Assembly (NCBI GenBank): GCA_963666465.1
Contig: OY762824.1
Span: 1,860,001-1,924,000, forward strand
Length of the DNA stretch: 64,000 nt
Origin: VXYL01 sp963666465
GTDB lineage: Bacteria; Pseudomonadota; Gammaproteobacteria; Pseudomonadales; Azotimanducaceae
Reading direction: 5' to 3'
Part shown: positions 27,624-37,842 of the stretch, piece by piece
Layout: each line of letters begins with the position of its first letter
How positions within the stretch are numbered: the first letter of the stretch is position 1
Notes under the pieces: model-generated
Seen by the model: the letters and a program-made list of their open reading frames with translations, nothing else
Database searches by the model: none
What the model was told of the DNA's origin: nothing
Program-made: the position numbers and the translations under genes

Positions 27624-30600
27624 ATGGCGACACAAACACTCTTTCCCGAGCCGCCCCAAGCCGATGGTGCTGCCGCGCCGGCGGCGCAAGATGCGCTCTC
27701 GCCGGTAGCCGAGCTGCTGCTTCAGGTGCTCGCGGTCGCCTATCCGCAGGCGCTGAACGTGGAACAGGTGTGGGGCATCTTGCGCGGCGCAGCCCTCGCC
27801 AGCGACAAGCCGGACCGCCAGTTGAACCGCGGCGCCTTGCAGCGGGCGAAGGACGAGCTCCTCCTGGCGGGGCTGGCAGAGCGCCGGCACAAGAACCAGG
27901 CAGAGATCGACCCATCCGTCTGCATCCCCGCCACCCTGCGGGCGAAGGCGAGCGGCAATCTGGCGAAGCTCCTCGGGCATCCCTTCACGAAAAGCGACAT
28001 CGGCCCGCTCGAACGCGACGCCCAGATCGAGCGCCGCCTGCGCAACCTCTTGATCGCCGGCGACTTCGCGCAAGTCGATCAGTTGGCGATCCGGCCAAGC
28101 CATTACCGGTTTCTCGCCTACCCCGGCGGCCCAGACCTGTTGCCCACCTTCCCGGAGTCCCACCGCGATGCGGCAGTCCGGTCGCTGCTCCAAGTCGGCA
28201 TCGAGATCGGCGCAGACCCAACCGCAGTGCTCACCGCCTGGCGCGACCATGCACCGGACCCCTCGCCCTACATCGACGAGGCAGCCTTCCTGCTCGTGCT
28301 CTGTGGCCACCTGGACGAGGCGTTGGGTCTTTTCGCCAATCCCCCCGCCGACGCCGGGGGACGCAAGTTCTGGACCACGGCCCAGGCCAGCACCCAGGCC
28401 CTGGTCGCCATGCTGCGCGGCGACGACGAAGCGGCGACCGAGCACATACGGGTCGCCCTCGCCGCCGAACGCGCCGGCACCCGCAAGAAAAACGTCTATC
28501 CGCCGCACCGGGCCATTTCCCTCGCCCTGCTCGCTTGGGTGCGGAGCCACGAACTGGCACCCCGGGACGAGTTGGATCGCGCCCTTCGTGCCGGGCAAAA
28601 GCTCGCCCTCGATCCGGACCTGCACCGACTGCTGGTGATGGCGGCGGCACAACGCCTGAAAGCCACTCACCGCGGCGCCGACTGGTACCGGCGCACCGTC
28701 ATGGGACTCATGGGCAAATGCCTGAGCTCACTGTGGCAAGCGCTGGAGCGTGGCGAGGGGTTTGTCATGGCCCTCGACTGGCAGGACGAGACGGGCCTCC
28801 TGCTCCAGGTCGGGCGGCGCCACCACTTCCGTTGGCTGGAGGCGGAAGCGCGGCAAATGCTCGAGCGCGTCGACGACCTCTTGGCGGACGAGGACCTCGG
28901 CAAGGGGCAGCGGCTCCACCGCGAACTCGGAACCGTGTCGCTGGTGGATGTGGCGAAGCCGTTGCCGGCATGGCAACACTCCCTCGCGGCCCTGGAGGAC
29001 ATGGCGGCCAGGTCGCGCTCGTCGAAATCCAGGGCTGGCGCCGTTGCCGGGGAAAGGCGGCTGGTGTGGGAAATCGACGCGCGTGGCATGCGTACCGCAA
29101 CCCCACGATCAGAGCACGGCGCCTGGTACGAGAGCGCGCCGGTCCTGAACTGCCGCGAACAAAAGGCGTCCAAGAGCGGCAAGTGGAGCAAGGGTCGCCT
29201 GGTGGACAGCTATCGGCTCGCCGGGGAAGCCCGCAGGATGGACTTTCTGCTCGAACAGGACCGAACGGCCATCGCCGCCCTGGACAGCTGGCACGACGGC
29301 GTTGAAGATGCGGTCTGGGCGGCCATCCACGCCTTGGTGGGCCATCCCCATGTCGAGTGTGGCGGCAAGGCCGTGCAAATCGTCGCCCGCGAACCGGAGC
29401 TGACAGTCGAAGAGGCCGGCAACGGCGGGGCGATCCTGCGCATGAACCCGCATCCTGGCCCCATCGACCGTTTCGCCGGCACCGTCCTGAGCGACACCCG
29501 CGTCGAGGTGACGCGGTTCAGCGACAACCAGCGCAAGCTCACTGACATCATCCCCGAAATGGGACTGGAACTGCCGGCTTCCGTGCGCTCGCGCTTTCTG
29601 GAAGCCATCGCGGCGTTGGCCTCGGAAGTGCGCATCCAGAGCGCCGGCAACGAGACCGTGGCGGCACGGGAGGTAACGGCCGATGCCGAACCTTGGCTGC
29701 GACTGGTGCCGAATGGTGCGGGCCTCGCCGTGGACATGCTGGTGGCGCCGGTGCCGGAGTCGGACGTGTACCTGTCGCCGGGCACGGGCGGCAGCACCGT
29801 GTTCGCGATTGAGGATGGCGAGACCGTGCAGGCGCGTCGGGACTTGGCTGCCGAGCGCGAGGCGGCACGGCGCGTCATCGATGCCTGTCCCTCCCTGCAT
29901 GGCATCGACGCCGGCGAGACGGGCAACTGGACCTTGGAGCTCGCCGAACCTGCCGCCTGCCTCGAACTGGTGGAGCAACTCGGCACCGCCGAGGCGCGCT
30001 GTCTGTGGCCGGACGGCGAAGCGTTTCGCATCGTTGCCGGGCCCACCGCGGCGTCGCTCAACCTCACGGTCAAGTCCGCCGAACAGTGGTTCACCGCCTC
30101 CGGCGAACTCCGCATCAACGACAAGGAGGCGGTGGGGCTTCGGGAACTCTTCCGCCTGCTCGACGAAAGCCCCGGCTCGCGCTTCCTGAAGCTCGGCGAG
30201 CAGGGCTTCCTTGCCCTCACCAACTCGTTCCGCCGCCAGCTCGACGACCTGCGCAGCCTTTCGGCCTCGGCCGGCAAGGACGTGCGCTTCCACCCGCTCA
30301 CCGCGCTGGCGTTCGACGACCTGCTCGACGGCGCCAGCGTGGAGGCGGACGAAGCATGGAACGAACAGCGCCGACGCCTGGACGAGGCGCAGGCATTCGA
30401 GCCGGAACTGCCGAGCACCCTGCAGGCCGAGCTTCGCCCGTATCAGCGCGACGGCTACGACTGGCTGGCGCGGCTAAGCCATTGGGGCGCTGGCGCCTGC
30501 CTCGCCGACGACATGGGGCTCGGCAAGACGGTGCAGGCACTGGCGCTGCTCCTGCAGCTTGCGCCGGAGGGCCCGGCACTGGTGGTTTGCCCCACATCGG

Positions 30601-31817
30601 TGGTCGCCAACTGGCAAGCGGAGGCGCGGCGATTCGCGCCCACCTTGAACGTCATCGCCTATGTGGGCGGTGCAGCGAACCGGAGCGAGCGGTTGAAGGA
30701 GGTGGGGCCTTTCGATCTTGTGGTGACCACCTATGGCCTGCTGCAGAACGACATCGACCGGATCGCGGAGGTGGATTGGCGTGCCGCGGTGCTCGACGAG
30801 GCGCAAGCCATCAAGAACGCCGCCACCAAGCGCGCCCGGGCGGCGCGGGCGGTTCCCGCCGGCTTCCGGCTGATCACCACCGGCACGCCGATCCAGAACA
30901 ACCTGATGGACCTCCACTCCCTGTTCGGCTTCGTCAATCCGGGGCTGCTCGGATCGCTGGCGCACTACCGCGAGAGCTTCGCCCTTCCCATCGAACGCGA
31001 CAACGACGCCGAGGCGCGCAGCCGCCTGCGCCGCCTGGTCGCGCCCTTCATGCTGCGGCGCCTGAAGACGGACGTGCTCGACGACCTGCCGGAGCGAACC
31101 GAGATCACCCTGCACGTCGAGATGTCGGCGGAGGAGGCGAGCTTCTACGAGGCGCTCAGGCAGCGGGCGATGGAGGACCTCGCCGGCGAGTCCCTCGACC
31201 AGCCAGGGGAGGCAAGGCTCAAGGTGCTCGCCCACCTCACCCGCCTGCGCCTGGCCTGCTGCGATGCCCGCCTGGTGCGCGAGCAGGGCGCCCCGGCCAG
31301 TTCCAAGCTGGCGGCGTTTCGGGAAGTGCTTCTGGAACTGCGCGAAAACCGCCACAAGGTGCTCGTCTTCTCCCAGTTCGTGCGCCACCTGAAGCGCATC
31401 GAGGAGGTGGTGCAGGAACTCGGCATTCCGTATCAGTACCTCGACGGCAGCACGCCGGCCAAGGCCCGCGCGCAACGCACGGCGGCATTCCAGGCCGGCG
31501 AAGGCGATGTCTTCCTGATCTCGCTCAGGGCCGGCGGCACGGGCCTAAACCTCACCGCCGCCGACTACGTGATCCACATGGACCCGTGGTGGAACCCGGC
31601 GGTCGAGGACCAAGCCTCCGACCGCGCCCACCGCATCGGCCAGACCCGCCCCGTGACCATCTACCGCCTCGTCGCCAAGGGCACCATCGAAGACCAAATC
31701 GTCGAACTGCACCATCACAAGAAGGACCTGGCCGACCGCCTCCTCCAAGACGCCGATGCCCCGGCCCGCCTGAGTGCCGAGGAACTCCTCGACCTCATCC
31801 GCGAACCCCTCACCTGA
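27624..31817 (+). CDS. SNF2/Rad54-type DNA translocase
   Basis: 1,397 residues. The C-terminal 480 form a complete SNF2 ATPase: motif I DDMGLGKT (about residue 962), motif Ia VVCPTSVVANW, motif II LDEAQAIKN (about 1058), motif III TTGTPIQNN, RRLKTDVLDDLPERTE, motif V SLRAGGTGLNLTAADYVIHM and motif VI QASDRAHRIGQTRPVTIYR (about 1329). The large N-terminal part is helical and TPR-like around residues 100-400 with no recognised domain. A good ribosome site (AAAGGAAG) precedes the ATG, 22 bases after the upstream gene, so the two are probably co-transcribed. Such proteins occur both as RNA-polymerase recyclers and in defence loci; the role here is open. Confidence 0.88.
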   Translation: MATQTLFPEPPQADGAAAPAAQDALSPVAELLLQVLAVAYPQALNVEQVWGILRGAALASDKPDRQLNRGALQRAKDELLLAGLAERRHKNQAEIDPSVCIPATLRAKASGNLAKLLGHPFTKSDIGPLERDAQIERRLRNLLIAGDFAQVDQLAIRPSHYRFLAYPGGPDLLPTFPESHRDAAVRSLLQVGIEIGADPTAVLTAWRDHAPDPSPYIDEAAFLLVLCGHLDEALGLFANPPADAGGRKFWTTAQASTQALVAMLRGDDEAATEHIRVALAAERAGTRKKNVYPPHRAISLALLAWVRSHELAPRDELDRALRAGQKLALDPDLHRLLVMAAAQRLKATHRGADWYRRTVMGLMGKCLSSLWQALERGEGFVMALDWQDETGLLLQVGRRHHFRWLEAEARQMLERVDDLLADEDLGKGQRLHRELGTVSLVDVAKPLPAWQHSLAALEDMAARSRSSKSRAGAVAGERRLVWEIDARGMRTATPRSEHGAWYESAPVLNCREQKASKSGKWSKGRLVDSYRLAGEARRMDFLLEQDRTAIAALDSWHDGVEDAVWAAIHALVGHPHVECGGKAVQIVAREPELTVEEAGNGGAILRMNPHPGPIDRFAGTVLSDTRVEVTRFSDNQRKLTDIIPEMGLELPASVRSRFLEAIAALASEVRIQSAGNETVAAREVTADAEPWLRLVPNGAGLAVDMLVAPVPESDVYLSPGTGGSTVFAIEDGETVQARRDLAAEREAARRVIDACPSLHGIDAGETGNWTLELAEPAACLELVEQLGTAEARCLWPDGEAFRIVAGPTAASLNLTVKSAEQWFTASGELRINDKEAVGLRELFRLLDESPGSRFLKLGEQGFLALTNSFRRQLDDLRSLSASAGKDVRFHPLTALAFDDLLDGASVEADEAWNEQRRRLDEAQAFEPELPSTLQAELRPYQRDGYDWLARLSHWGAGACLADDMGLGKTVQALALLLQLAPEGPALVVCPTSVVANWQAEARRFAPTLNVIAYVGGAANRSERLKEVGPFDLVVTTYGLLQNDIDRIAEVDWRAAVLDEAQAIKNAATKRARAARAVPAGFRLITTGTPIQNNLMDLHSLFGFVNPGLLGSLAHYRESFALPIERDNDAEARSRLRRLVAPFMLRRLKTDVLDDLPERTEITLHVEMSAEEASFYEALRQRAMEDLAGESLDQPGEARLKVLAHLTRLRLACCDARLVREQGAPASSKLAAFREVLLELRENRHKVLVFSQFVRHLKRIEEVVQELGIPYQYLDGSTPAKARAQRTAAFQAGEGDVFLISLRAGGTGLNLTAADYVIHMDPWWNPAVEDQASDRAHRIGQTRPVTIYRLVAKGTIEDQIVELHHHKKDLADRLLQDADAPARLSAEELLDLIREPLT

Positions 31818-32035
31818 CTCGATTCCTGGAGGACCGGCCTATCCCGCGGCACGTCTGAACAAGCCCCCGTACCTCTCCGGGGGAGGCGTCCCCCCTCGTT
31901 CAGCGCAGCTCACAGGTCGTCCTCGGCGCGGTCACGTTCCGTAGGGCGAGCCCTTGTGACAGGGGAGGATCTTCCGCTCGCCGTGCCGCCATCCCCGTAG
32001 AATGCAATCCAATCCCACCGCAGGAGGCGCACTCC

Positions 32036-33586
32036 ATGGTCTGGCAACCGGAAGTCGAGGAACTGGCGCGGCGGCGCGCATTTGCGGAGCAGATGGGCGG
32101 CGAGGCCGGCATCGCCGAGCAGCGACGCCGCGGCAAGCGCACTGTGCGCGAGCGCGTCGAGATGATTGCAGACCCCGGCACCTTTGCCGAAATCGGGGGC
32201 CTCGCCGGCGCCGCCTCCTACGAAGGCAACGAACTCGTCAATGTCCGACCCTCCAACATGGTGATCGGAACCGCCCGCCTCGATGGCCGCCCGACGGTGG
32301 TCACCGCCGGCGACTTCACCGTGCGCGGCGGCTCCGCCGACGGTTCCATCGGCAACAAGGGCGGCCACGCGCAGAAGATGGCGCTCGACTGGCGGCTGCC
32401 GTTCATCCGCCTGCTCGACGCCACCGGCGGCAGCGTCAAGACCTTCGAGCAAATCGGCCGCACCTACATTCCCACCAATCCGGTAACCCCCGGCGTGCAA
32501 GACCTCCTCTGCCAGGTGCCTGTCGCCGCCGCCGTGCTCGGTTCCGTGGCCGGCCTGCCCGCCGTGGACGCCTGCCTCGCCCACTTCAACGTCATGGTCA
32601 AGGGCATCAGCCAGATCTTCCCCGGCGGCCCGCCTGTCGTGAAGGCGGCACTCGGCATCGACATCAGCAAGGAAGACCTCGGCGACGAACGGAGCCAAGT
32701 GTTCGAGAGCGGCGTGGTGGACAACCTCGCGAACAGCGAGGAAGAAGCCTTCGACATGATCCGCCAGTTCCTCTCCTACCTGCCAGCCAACGTCTGGCAG
32801 ATGCCGCCCCGGGGCGACGCCGGCGACGACCCGGAGCGCCGCGACGAATCCCTCCTGTCTGCCATCCCGCGCGAAAAGCGCCGTCTCTACGATCCGCGCA
32901 AGATCCTGAACGCCGTGCTCGACCAAGACTCCTTCTTCGAGATCACGCCCCACTACGGCCGCTCCCGCATCGTCGGCCTAGGGCGCCTGCACGGCTATCC
33001 CGTCGGCGTGATGATCAACAACCCCAAGCGCCTCGGCGGCTCCATGGACGTCTCGGCCGGAGTCAAGGTGATTCGCTTCCTGCAGCTTTGCGACACCTTC
33101 CACCTGCCGATGGTGTACCTCGCCGACGAGCCGGGCTTCATGGTCGGACCGGAAATGCAGCGTCAGGGCATCGTCCGCGCCGGCGCGAAGATGCTCTGCG
33201 CCACGCTGCGCACGCGGATGCCGTGGATCTCCGTCATCATCCGCCAGCTTTACGGCGTTGCCGGCCAGTGCCACGACCGCCCGAGCGGCATGTTCAAGCG
33301 CGTCGCCTGGCCCTCCGGCCACTGGGGCTCCATGCACATCGCCGGCGGCGTCTCCGCCGCCTACCGCCGCATCATCGCCGAATCCGAAGACCCCGAAGCC
33401 AAGCGCCTCGAAATCGAAGACAAACTCGAAGCCCTGGCCTCCCCCTTCCGCACCGCCGAAGCATTCAACATCGAGGAGATCATCGACCCACGGGAAACCC
33501 GGCCCATGCTGTGCGAGTTCGTGGAGATGGCGCAGGACGTGCTGCAGACACAATTGGGGCCAAGCCCGACGCCGTACATGCCATGA
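32036..33586 (+). CDS. Acyl-CoA carboxylase carboxyltransferase subunit, copy A
   Basis: 516 residues of the biotin-dependent carboxyltransferase family (propionyl-/methylcrotonyl-CoA type). Visible features: GGSADGSIGNKGGHAQKMAL, GSVKTFEQIGRTYIP, VVKAALGIDISKEDLG, YGRSRIVGLGRLHGYPVGVM, DEPGFMVGPEMQRQGIVRAG and WGSMHIAGGVSAAYRR. It moves the carboxyl group from biotin to an acyl-CoA; the biotin carboxylase is not in this window, so the substrate is unknown. AGGAGG lies nine bases before the ATG. Bases 32086-33549 are repeated without change at 41359-42822. Its stop overlaps the next gene start (ATGA at 33583). Confidence 0.9.
   Translation: MVWQPEVEELARRRAFAEQMGGEAGIAEQRRRGKRTVRERVEMIADPGTFAEIGGLAGAASYEGNELVNVRPSNMVIGTARLDGRPTVVTAGDFTVRGGSADGSIGNKGGHAQKMALDWRLPFIRLLDATGGSVKTFEQIGRTYIPTNPVTPGVQDLLCQVPVAAAVLGSVAGLPAVDACLAHFNVMVKGISQIFPGGPPVVKAALGIDISKEDLGDERSQVFESGVVDNLANSEEEAFDMIRQFLSYLPANVWQMPPRGDAGDDPERRDESLLSAIPREKRRLYDPRKILNAVLDQDSFFEITPHYGRSRIVGLGRLHGYPVGVMINNPKRLGGSMDVSAGVKVIRFLQLCDTFHLPMVYLADEPGFMVGPEMQRQGIVRAGAKMLCATLRTRMPWISVIIRQLYGVAGQCHDRPSGMFKRVAWPSGHWGSMHIAGGVSAAYRRIIAESEDPEAKRLEIEDKLEALASPFRTAEAFNIEEIIDPRETRPMLCEFVEMAQDVLQTQLGPSPTPYMP
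32086..33549 (+). repeat. Left copy of a 1,464-bp direct repeat
   Basis: Covers most of the carboxylase gene copy A. Comparison with 41359-42822 shows the same length and, as far as I could follow by eye, no differences. Homologous recombination between the copies would remove the intervening 9.3 kb and leave one complete carboxylase gene. Confidence 0.9.
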
Positions 33587-36500
33587 TCCCTGTCCTGTCA
33601 GACAGACGAACGCCACAGGGGCAATCAGCCCCTGACCGCACAGAGGAGGAAGGTCAGGCCCTCCTGCCACTTCCGGCTGACAACCTGGCTCAGCAGGTCC
33701 GCGACGTATTGGAACTTGCCGTCGACGCGCACCGAAAAAAACAGCCAATATTCGAGAGTTTGCGGAACCTAAACGAAGTAGTCGGCACCGAGTACGGTGA
33801 TCGGGTTTTGTACGAGCTGATCCAGAACGCGCACGACGCGCACCGCGCTGAAGATCGAGGGAGGATCGAGCTAAACCTCACTATTCGCTCGGCGAGCGAC
33901 GCGACCCTCTATGTCGCAAACGGTGGCAACGGCTTTCGCTGGAAAGACGTGAAAGCGATCATGAACCTCGCTACGACCACCAAGGAAATCGGGGAGAGTA
34001 TCGGCAACAAGGGTCTGGGCTTTCGAAGTGTTGAAGCCCTCACCGACGACATCCGCATTTTCTCTCGGATGGGCAGAACTGACTCAAGCCGGTTTGACGG
34101 CTATTGCTTCAGGTTCGCTTACACGGACGAGATCGAGAAGCTGCTTCTCGCAGGTGACGTGGACCCGGCCGTTGCTCGGATCGTTGCGCGAACGGTTCCG
34201 CGCTACGTCGTACCGCTTGCGCTTGCCGAACAGCCGGCTGAGGTGGTCTCGTACGCACGTCGAGGCTATGCAAGCGTGCTGGTATTGCCCCTGCGTACAA
34301 CCGAGTCGGTCGAACTAGCGCGACAGCAGGCAAACGCGCTCGCGGACCTCGATGCGCCCTTGCTGCTCTTTCTCGAACGCATTGCCGATTTACGTGTGGA
34401 GATGCGACTGCCAGACGGATCGACTCAACGGCGCATACTAAGTCGTCGCCAAACGCGCCTGGGGAGCCTACCCGGCATTTCAGGTTGTTGTTTGCTAGAG
34501 GTCCGGGTTGGTGAGGACCGACGCTTCCTCATGGTGCAGCGCGAAGTCGAAAGGGCGCACGTGCTCAACGCGGTTAAGCGCAGTGTACCCAGGGCGCCAC
34601 GGATCGAGCCCTGGCTCGAATGGAAGGGCCAGCCGATGGTGTCGGTGGCGGTCGGGCTGTCCGCCAGCGCGTTGGCCGCAGGACGTCTTTACAACTTTCT
34701 GCCGATGGGCGACACGACCGCCGCGCCGCTGCAAGGCCACCTGAACGCACCGTTTTTCGCGGACATTGATCGTCGCGATGCGGACTTCGACCTGCCGCTC
34801 AACGCGACGCTGATGGCGGCTGCGGCGGAAGCCTGCGTCCATGCCGCGCTGCACCTTGCTAGGCAAGCGGAGATCGATGTTCCTCAACGTACGGTTTTCG
34901 ACTTGGTTGCCTGGACCGGCGAGCATTCTGGGAGGCTACACGCCGCACTCGACGGTATGGGGAGTTCACTCGCGACAGTGCCCATCGTTCCTGTGGCGGT
35001 CGTTGACGGAGACCGTTGGGCCAGCCTCACCGAAGCCAAGCTCTGGCCGCAGGGTGCATTTTCCTTGATGAAGGCGCAGGAGGTCGCCAAGCGTACCGGG
35101 GCCCGGCTCGTCTCCCCGGAGGTCAATGGTGGACGGCTTGAGCGCCTCCAAACCATGGCCCGCCAGAAGTGCATCAACCTTGCGCCGTCAGGTGGGCAGC
35201 TTGCCGGGTGGTCCGAGCGTTTCGCAAGCTCCCTTGCCGACCGGAAAGCAGCACCACGAACTTGGTCGCGCTTCTACGACGACTTGCATCGTCTTTTCGA
35301 CGCGGCTGACGAAGAACTCCAAGCGTTGGCAGGCAAGGCGATCATTCTTGATCGATCAGGAAAGCTGCGACCAGCCAGCATGTCCGATGGAGCATCGGGC
35401 ACATACCCTTTCGTGCGCGACGAAAGCACGAAATACCGGCGCACGAAGGATGGCGTACCATTGCCGCCGCCGACACTAAGCCGGCGCCTTCGCTTTGTCG
35501 ACGAGAAGATCAACTTCAAGCAGGACACGCTGAACGCGTTCTTCGATGCCGATTTAGTGCGCTCATACGATCCGGTAGAAGCACTGGCCGCGCTTGGCCC
35601 CGCATTGGGCCAAAAGGCCAACGACAGCCGTCGGCAAGAAGCCCTGAAGTGGGCATTCAGGGTTTGGCGTTCGGCAGGCGCCGGCATCCAAGAGGCGCTG
35701 CGCGAAGCGCGATTGCAGGTTCCGACTCGAAACGGCTGGAAGTCGGCGACTCACACCGCGTTCTCATCGTCCTGGACGCCAGTGGGTCGGATCCTCGAAA
35801 ACTACTTGGTAGAAGCGGCAGATACATCACCCGATTGCAGGCGGGCACAAGGCGCACTTCTTGCGGACTTCGAGGACTGGCCGCGCGTCGCGGGTGACGC
35901 GAAACGGCCGTGGGTCGACTTCCTCATTCTGCTTGGCGTCGTGGATGGGCTAATGCCGGTTGCAGCGGCCGTGCAGAAAGATGGTGAGGGATGGAACTGG
36001 AACAATCTGGTACGCAATGGCGACTCGAAGCAAGGACTGGACCGTGACTGGTGCGAAGAAGCATCGCGCTCAGCAGTCGGACATCCGTACACGACCTATC
36101 GAAGGGAAGAGGAAGTTTGGAGGCTGCCGGGACAGATTGAGCACACGGAACTTTCGCAAGTGGGGAAGGAACTCTTCCACGAACTTGCGTTCAGGCATCT
36201 TGACGCATGCGGCACCAAGTACCTCACATTCGATGTCGGCCGATTCGAACGCCGACATCGCGACTGGAACCGGAAAACGCTCCCGACGCCGTTCGCGACC
36301 TTCCTGCGATCTAAGCCGTGGGTCGCGGTCAGCATCGACGAGGTACCGCAATTCCGCAAGGCGAGCGAGTGTTGGGCTGCCCGGACAAAGAGAGACCGGC
36401 TGCCCCGCTTCATGGAGCGCATTTCCGATACGGTCTCGGAGCTCATTCAAGGCAGTGAGGAGTTTGCGGACCTAGTCTTTGGCCGCATGCTGGGGCTAAG

Positions 36501-37842
36501 GGATTGGCACTCTGAGAGCACCGCAATAGCGCGTCTTCACACGCTTGCGATAGCCGCCCCCTCTCTGGGCACTCACGAACGCACGGCTTTCCGAAATGAA
36601 TACCGACACGCCTGGCTCGACGTTGCGAGAACCAACACTCCGCTACCTCAAGGGCTGGAGTTGGCCGTGACCCGGGACCGCGGGCTGGAGACTCTCGCCG
36701 GAGATTCAGACAAAGCGCCCAGCGTGATCGTCACCCAGAACGCGCAGGAGTCTATCGCCAGGATCTTGTCGTCGGCCGGTCATGCTCTGCTCGACGTAGG
36801 CGACGCCTCGACCGAAAGCGTCGCTGAACGGTTGGCGGAAACCGGAGCATTCACCCCTCGCGGGATCGACGGGCATGGCGTACGGCTCATGGTCGACGGC
36901 GAGCCATTTGTCCCACGCCAGAGCGACCCGCTGCTGTCATCCCTCCAACTCGAATGGCTTCCCGAGGTGGTGTTGCTGGGCCATGGAATCCTGGCGGACG
37001 GGCTCGAGAAGAGCGTACAACGCACGACGGTCGAGAGCCGCATTCGAGCGATCAGAGTAAGGCGCTGCCGTTCAATCTCGTTGGTCGTCGACGAAAAAGG
37101 GGTGTCGCTGCCGGGCGCCATGAGTTGCCACAGCGTCGAACACGCCGAGGTGCCAACGCTCATTCTGTCCGAGGACATGTCGCTTTCGTGGCTGACGCTG
37201 AGTAGAGATCTTGCCCGAGAGATACAGCGCCTTTTGGATCCGCGGTTCCGATTTCTCGAATCGCTGCTGCTACGGGTAGCCCAAAGTCAGGATCTCGAGC
37301 TCCTGTACCCACCGAGCGATGAGGTACTTGCCGCAGCATTGCGGTGCGATGTGGCCTCATTGCAAGAACATCGGGCCGCGTTGCAAACGGATGTGGGGCA
37401 TGTCCTGCATCTGGTGACGCCAGTTGTGGCCTACTTCGGAGATGTCGAGCTTGCTCGAAAACTGAAAAAGGAGGCAGAGCGCGGCCGAGAGCAATTCGAC
37501 GTGTCCGGGTGGCTCACATCACGGCTTCCAGTCTCGCAGCCCACGCCCGCTGACCTGGTCGAGGCTTGCGAGCGGGCATCAACTCGCGCTGCATTGCGCA
37601 GGGAACTGCAACTGGATTACGAGCACTTCAACCGCGTGCTCTCGGAGTTGGGCGAACCGACGCTTTCCAACGAGGACGACCTGCGATCCATGTACGACGC
37701 CCACCTCAACAGCATGAGGCCGAAGGTCCTTGCACGGCTGCGGCGCCGTCATGCAACCGATTTCCGGGAGGGGCGCGATCTGTCGCTCTACGTTCCCGCA
37801 AATCGCTGGATTTCCTTGAGTTCGACGTTAGCTGGATCCTGA
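33583..37842 (+). CDS. Sacsin/NO VEIN-like HATPase protein
   Basis: 1,419 residues. Near the N-terminus is a GHKL/Hsp90-type ATPase domain of the sacsin type: VLYELIQNAHDAHRAED (about residues 76-92), LYVANGGNGFRWKDVKAIMN and ESIGNKGLGFRSVEALTDDI (about 137-156). The remaining roughly 1,200 residues have no domain I recognise. The ATG overlaps the carboxylase stop. Codon use looks less GC-biased than in flanking housekeeping genes, which suggests transfer. The frame ends at 37842, but a continuation with a DUF3883 domain follows in the -1 frame; plant NO VEIN and many bacterial relatives have both on one chain. Proteins of this type occur in defence islands, which is the basis for the role I infer. 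Confidence 0.75.
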   Translation: MIPVLSDRRTPQGQSAPDRTEEEGQALLPLPADNLAQQVRDVLELAVDAHRKKQPIFESLRNLNEVVGTEYGDRVLYELIQNAHDAHRAEDRGRIELNLTIRSASDATLYVANGGNGFRWKDVKAIMNLATTTKEIGESIGNKGLGFRSVEALTDDIRIFSRMGRTDSSRFDGYCFRFAYTDEIEKLLLAGDVDPAVARIVARTVPRYVVPLALAEQPAEVVSYARRGYASVLVLPLRTTESVELARQQANALADLDAPLLLFLERIADLRVEMRLPDGSTQRRILSRRQTRLGSLPGISGCCLLEVRVGEDRRFLMVQREVERAHVLNAVKRSVPRAPRIEPWLEWKGQPMVSVAVGLSASALAAGRLYNFLPMGDTTAAPLQGHLNAPFFADIDRRDADFDLPLNATLMAAAAEACVHAALHLARQAEIDVPQRTVFDLVAWTGEHSGRLHAALDGMGSSLATVPIVPVAVVDGDRWASLTEAKLWPQGAFSLMKAQEVAKRTGARLVSPEVNGGRLERLQTMARQKCINLAPSGGQLAGWSERFASSLADRKAAPRTWSRFYDDLHRLFDAADEELQALAGKAIILDRSGKLRPASMSDGASGTYPFVRDESTKYRRTKDGVPLPPPTLSRRLRFVDEKINFKQDTLNAFFDADLVRSYDPVEALAALGPALGQKANDSRRQEALKWAFRVWRSAGAGIQEALREARLQVPTRNGWKSATHTAFSSSWTPVGRILENYLVEAADTSPDCRRAQGALLADFEDWPRVAGDAKRPWVDFLILLGVVDGLMPVAAAVQKDGEGWNWNNLVRNGDSKQGLDRDWCEEASRSAVGHPYTTYRREEEVWRLPGQIEHTELSQVGKELFHELAFRHLDACGTKYLTFDVGRFERRHRDWNRKTLPTPFATFLRSKPWVAVSIDEVPQFRKASECWAARTKRDRLPRFMERISDTVSELIQGSEEFADLVFGRMLGLRDWHSESTAIARLHTLAIAAPSLGTHERTAFRNEYRHAWLDVARTNTPLPQGLELAVTRDRGLETLAGDSDKAPSVIVTQNAQESIARILSSAGHALLDVGDASTESVAERLAETGAFTPRGIDGHGVRLMVDGEPFVPRQSDPLLSSLQLEWLPEVVLLGHGILADGLEKSVQRTTVESRIRAIRVRRCRSISLVVDEKGVSLPGAMSCHSVEHAEVPTLILSEDMSLSWLTLSRDLAREIQRLLDPRFRFLESLLLRVAQSQDLELLYPPSDEVLAAALRCDVASLQEHRAALQTDVGHVLHLVTPVVAYFGDVELARKLKKEAERGREQFDVSGWLTSRLPVSQPTPADLVEACERASTRAALRRELQLDYEHFNRVLSELGEPTLSNEDDLRSMYDAHLNSMRPKVLARLRRRHATDFREGRDLSLYVPANRWISLSSTLAGS

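Noticed and set aside
25719..28670. A 983-codon minus-strand frame across the RidA-SNase and SNF2 genes
   Set aside because: It crosses two well-supported plus-strand genes and MITE-A copy 3, and has no recognisable domain.
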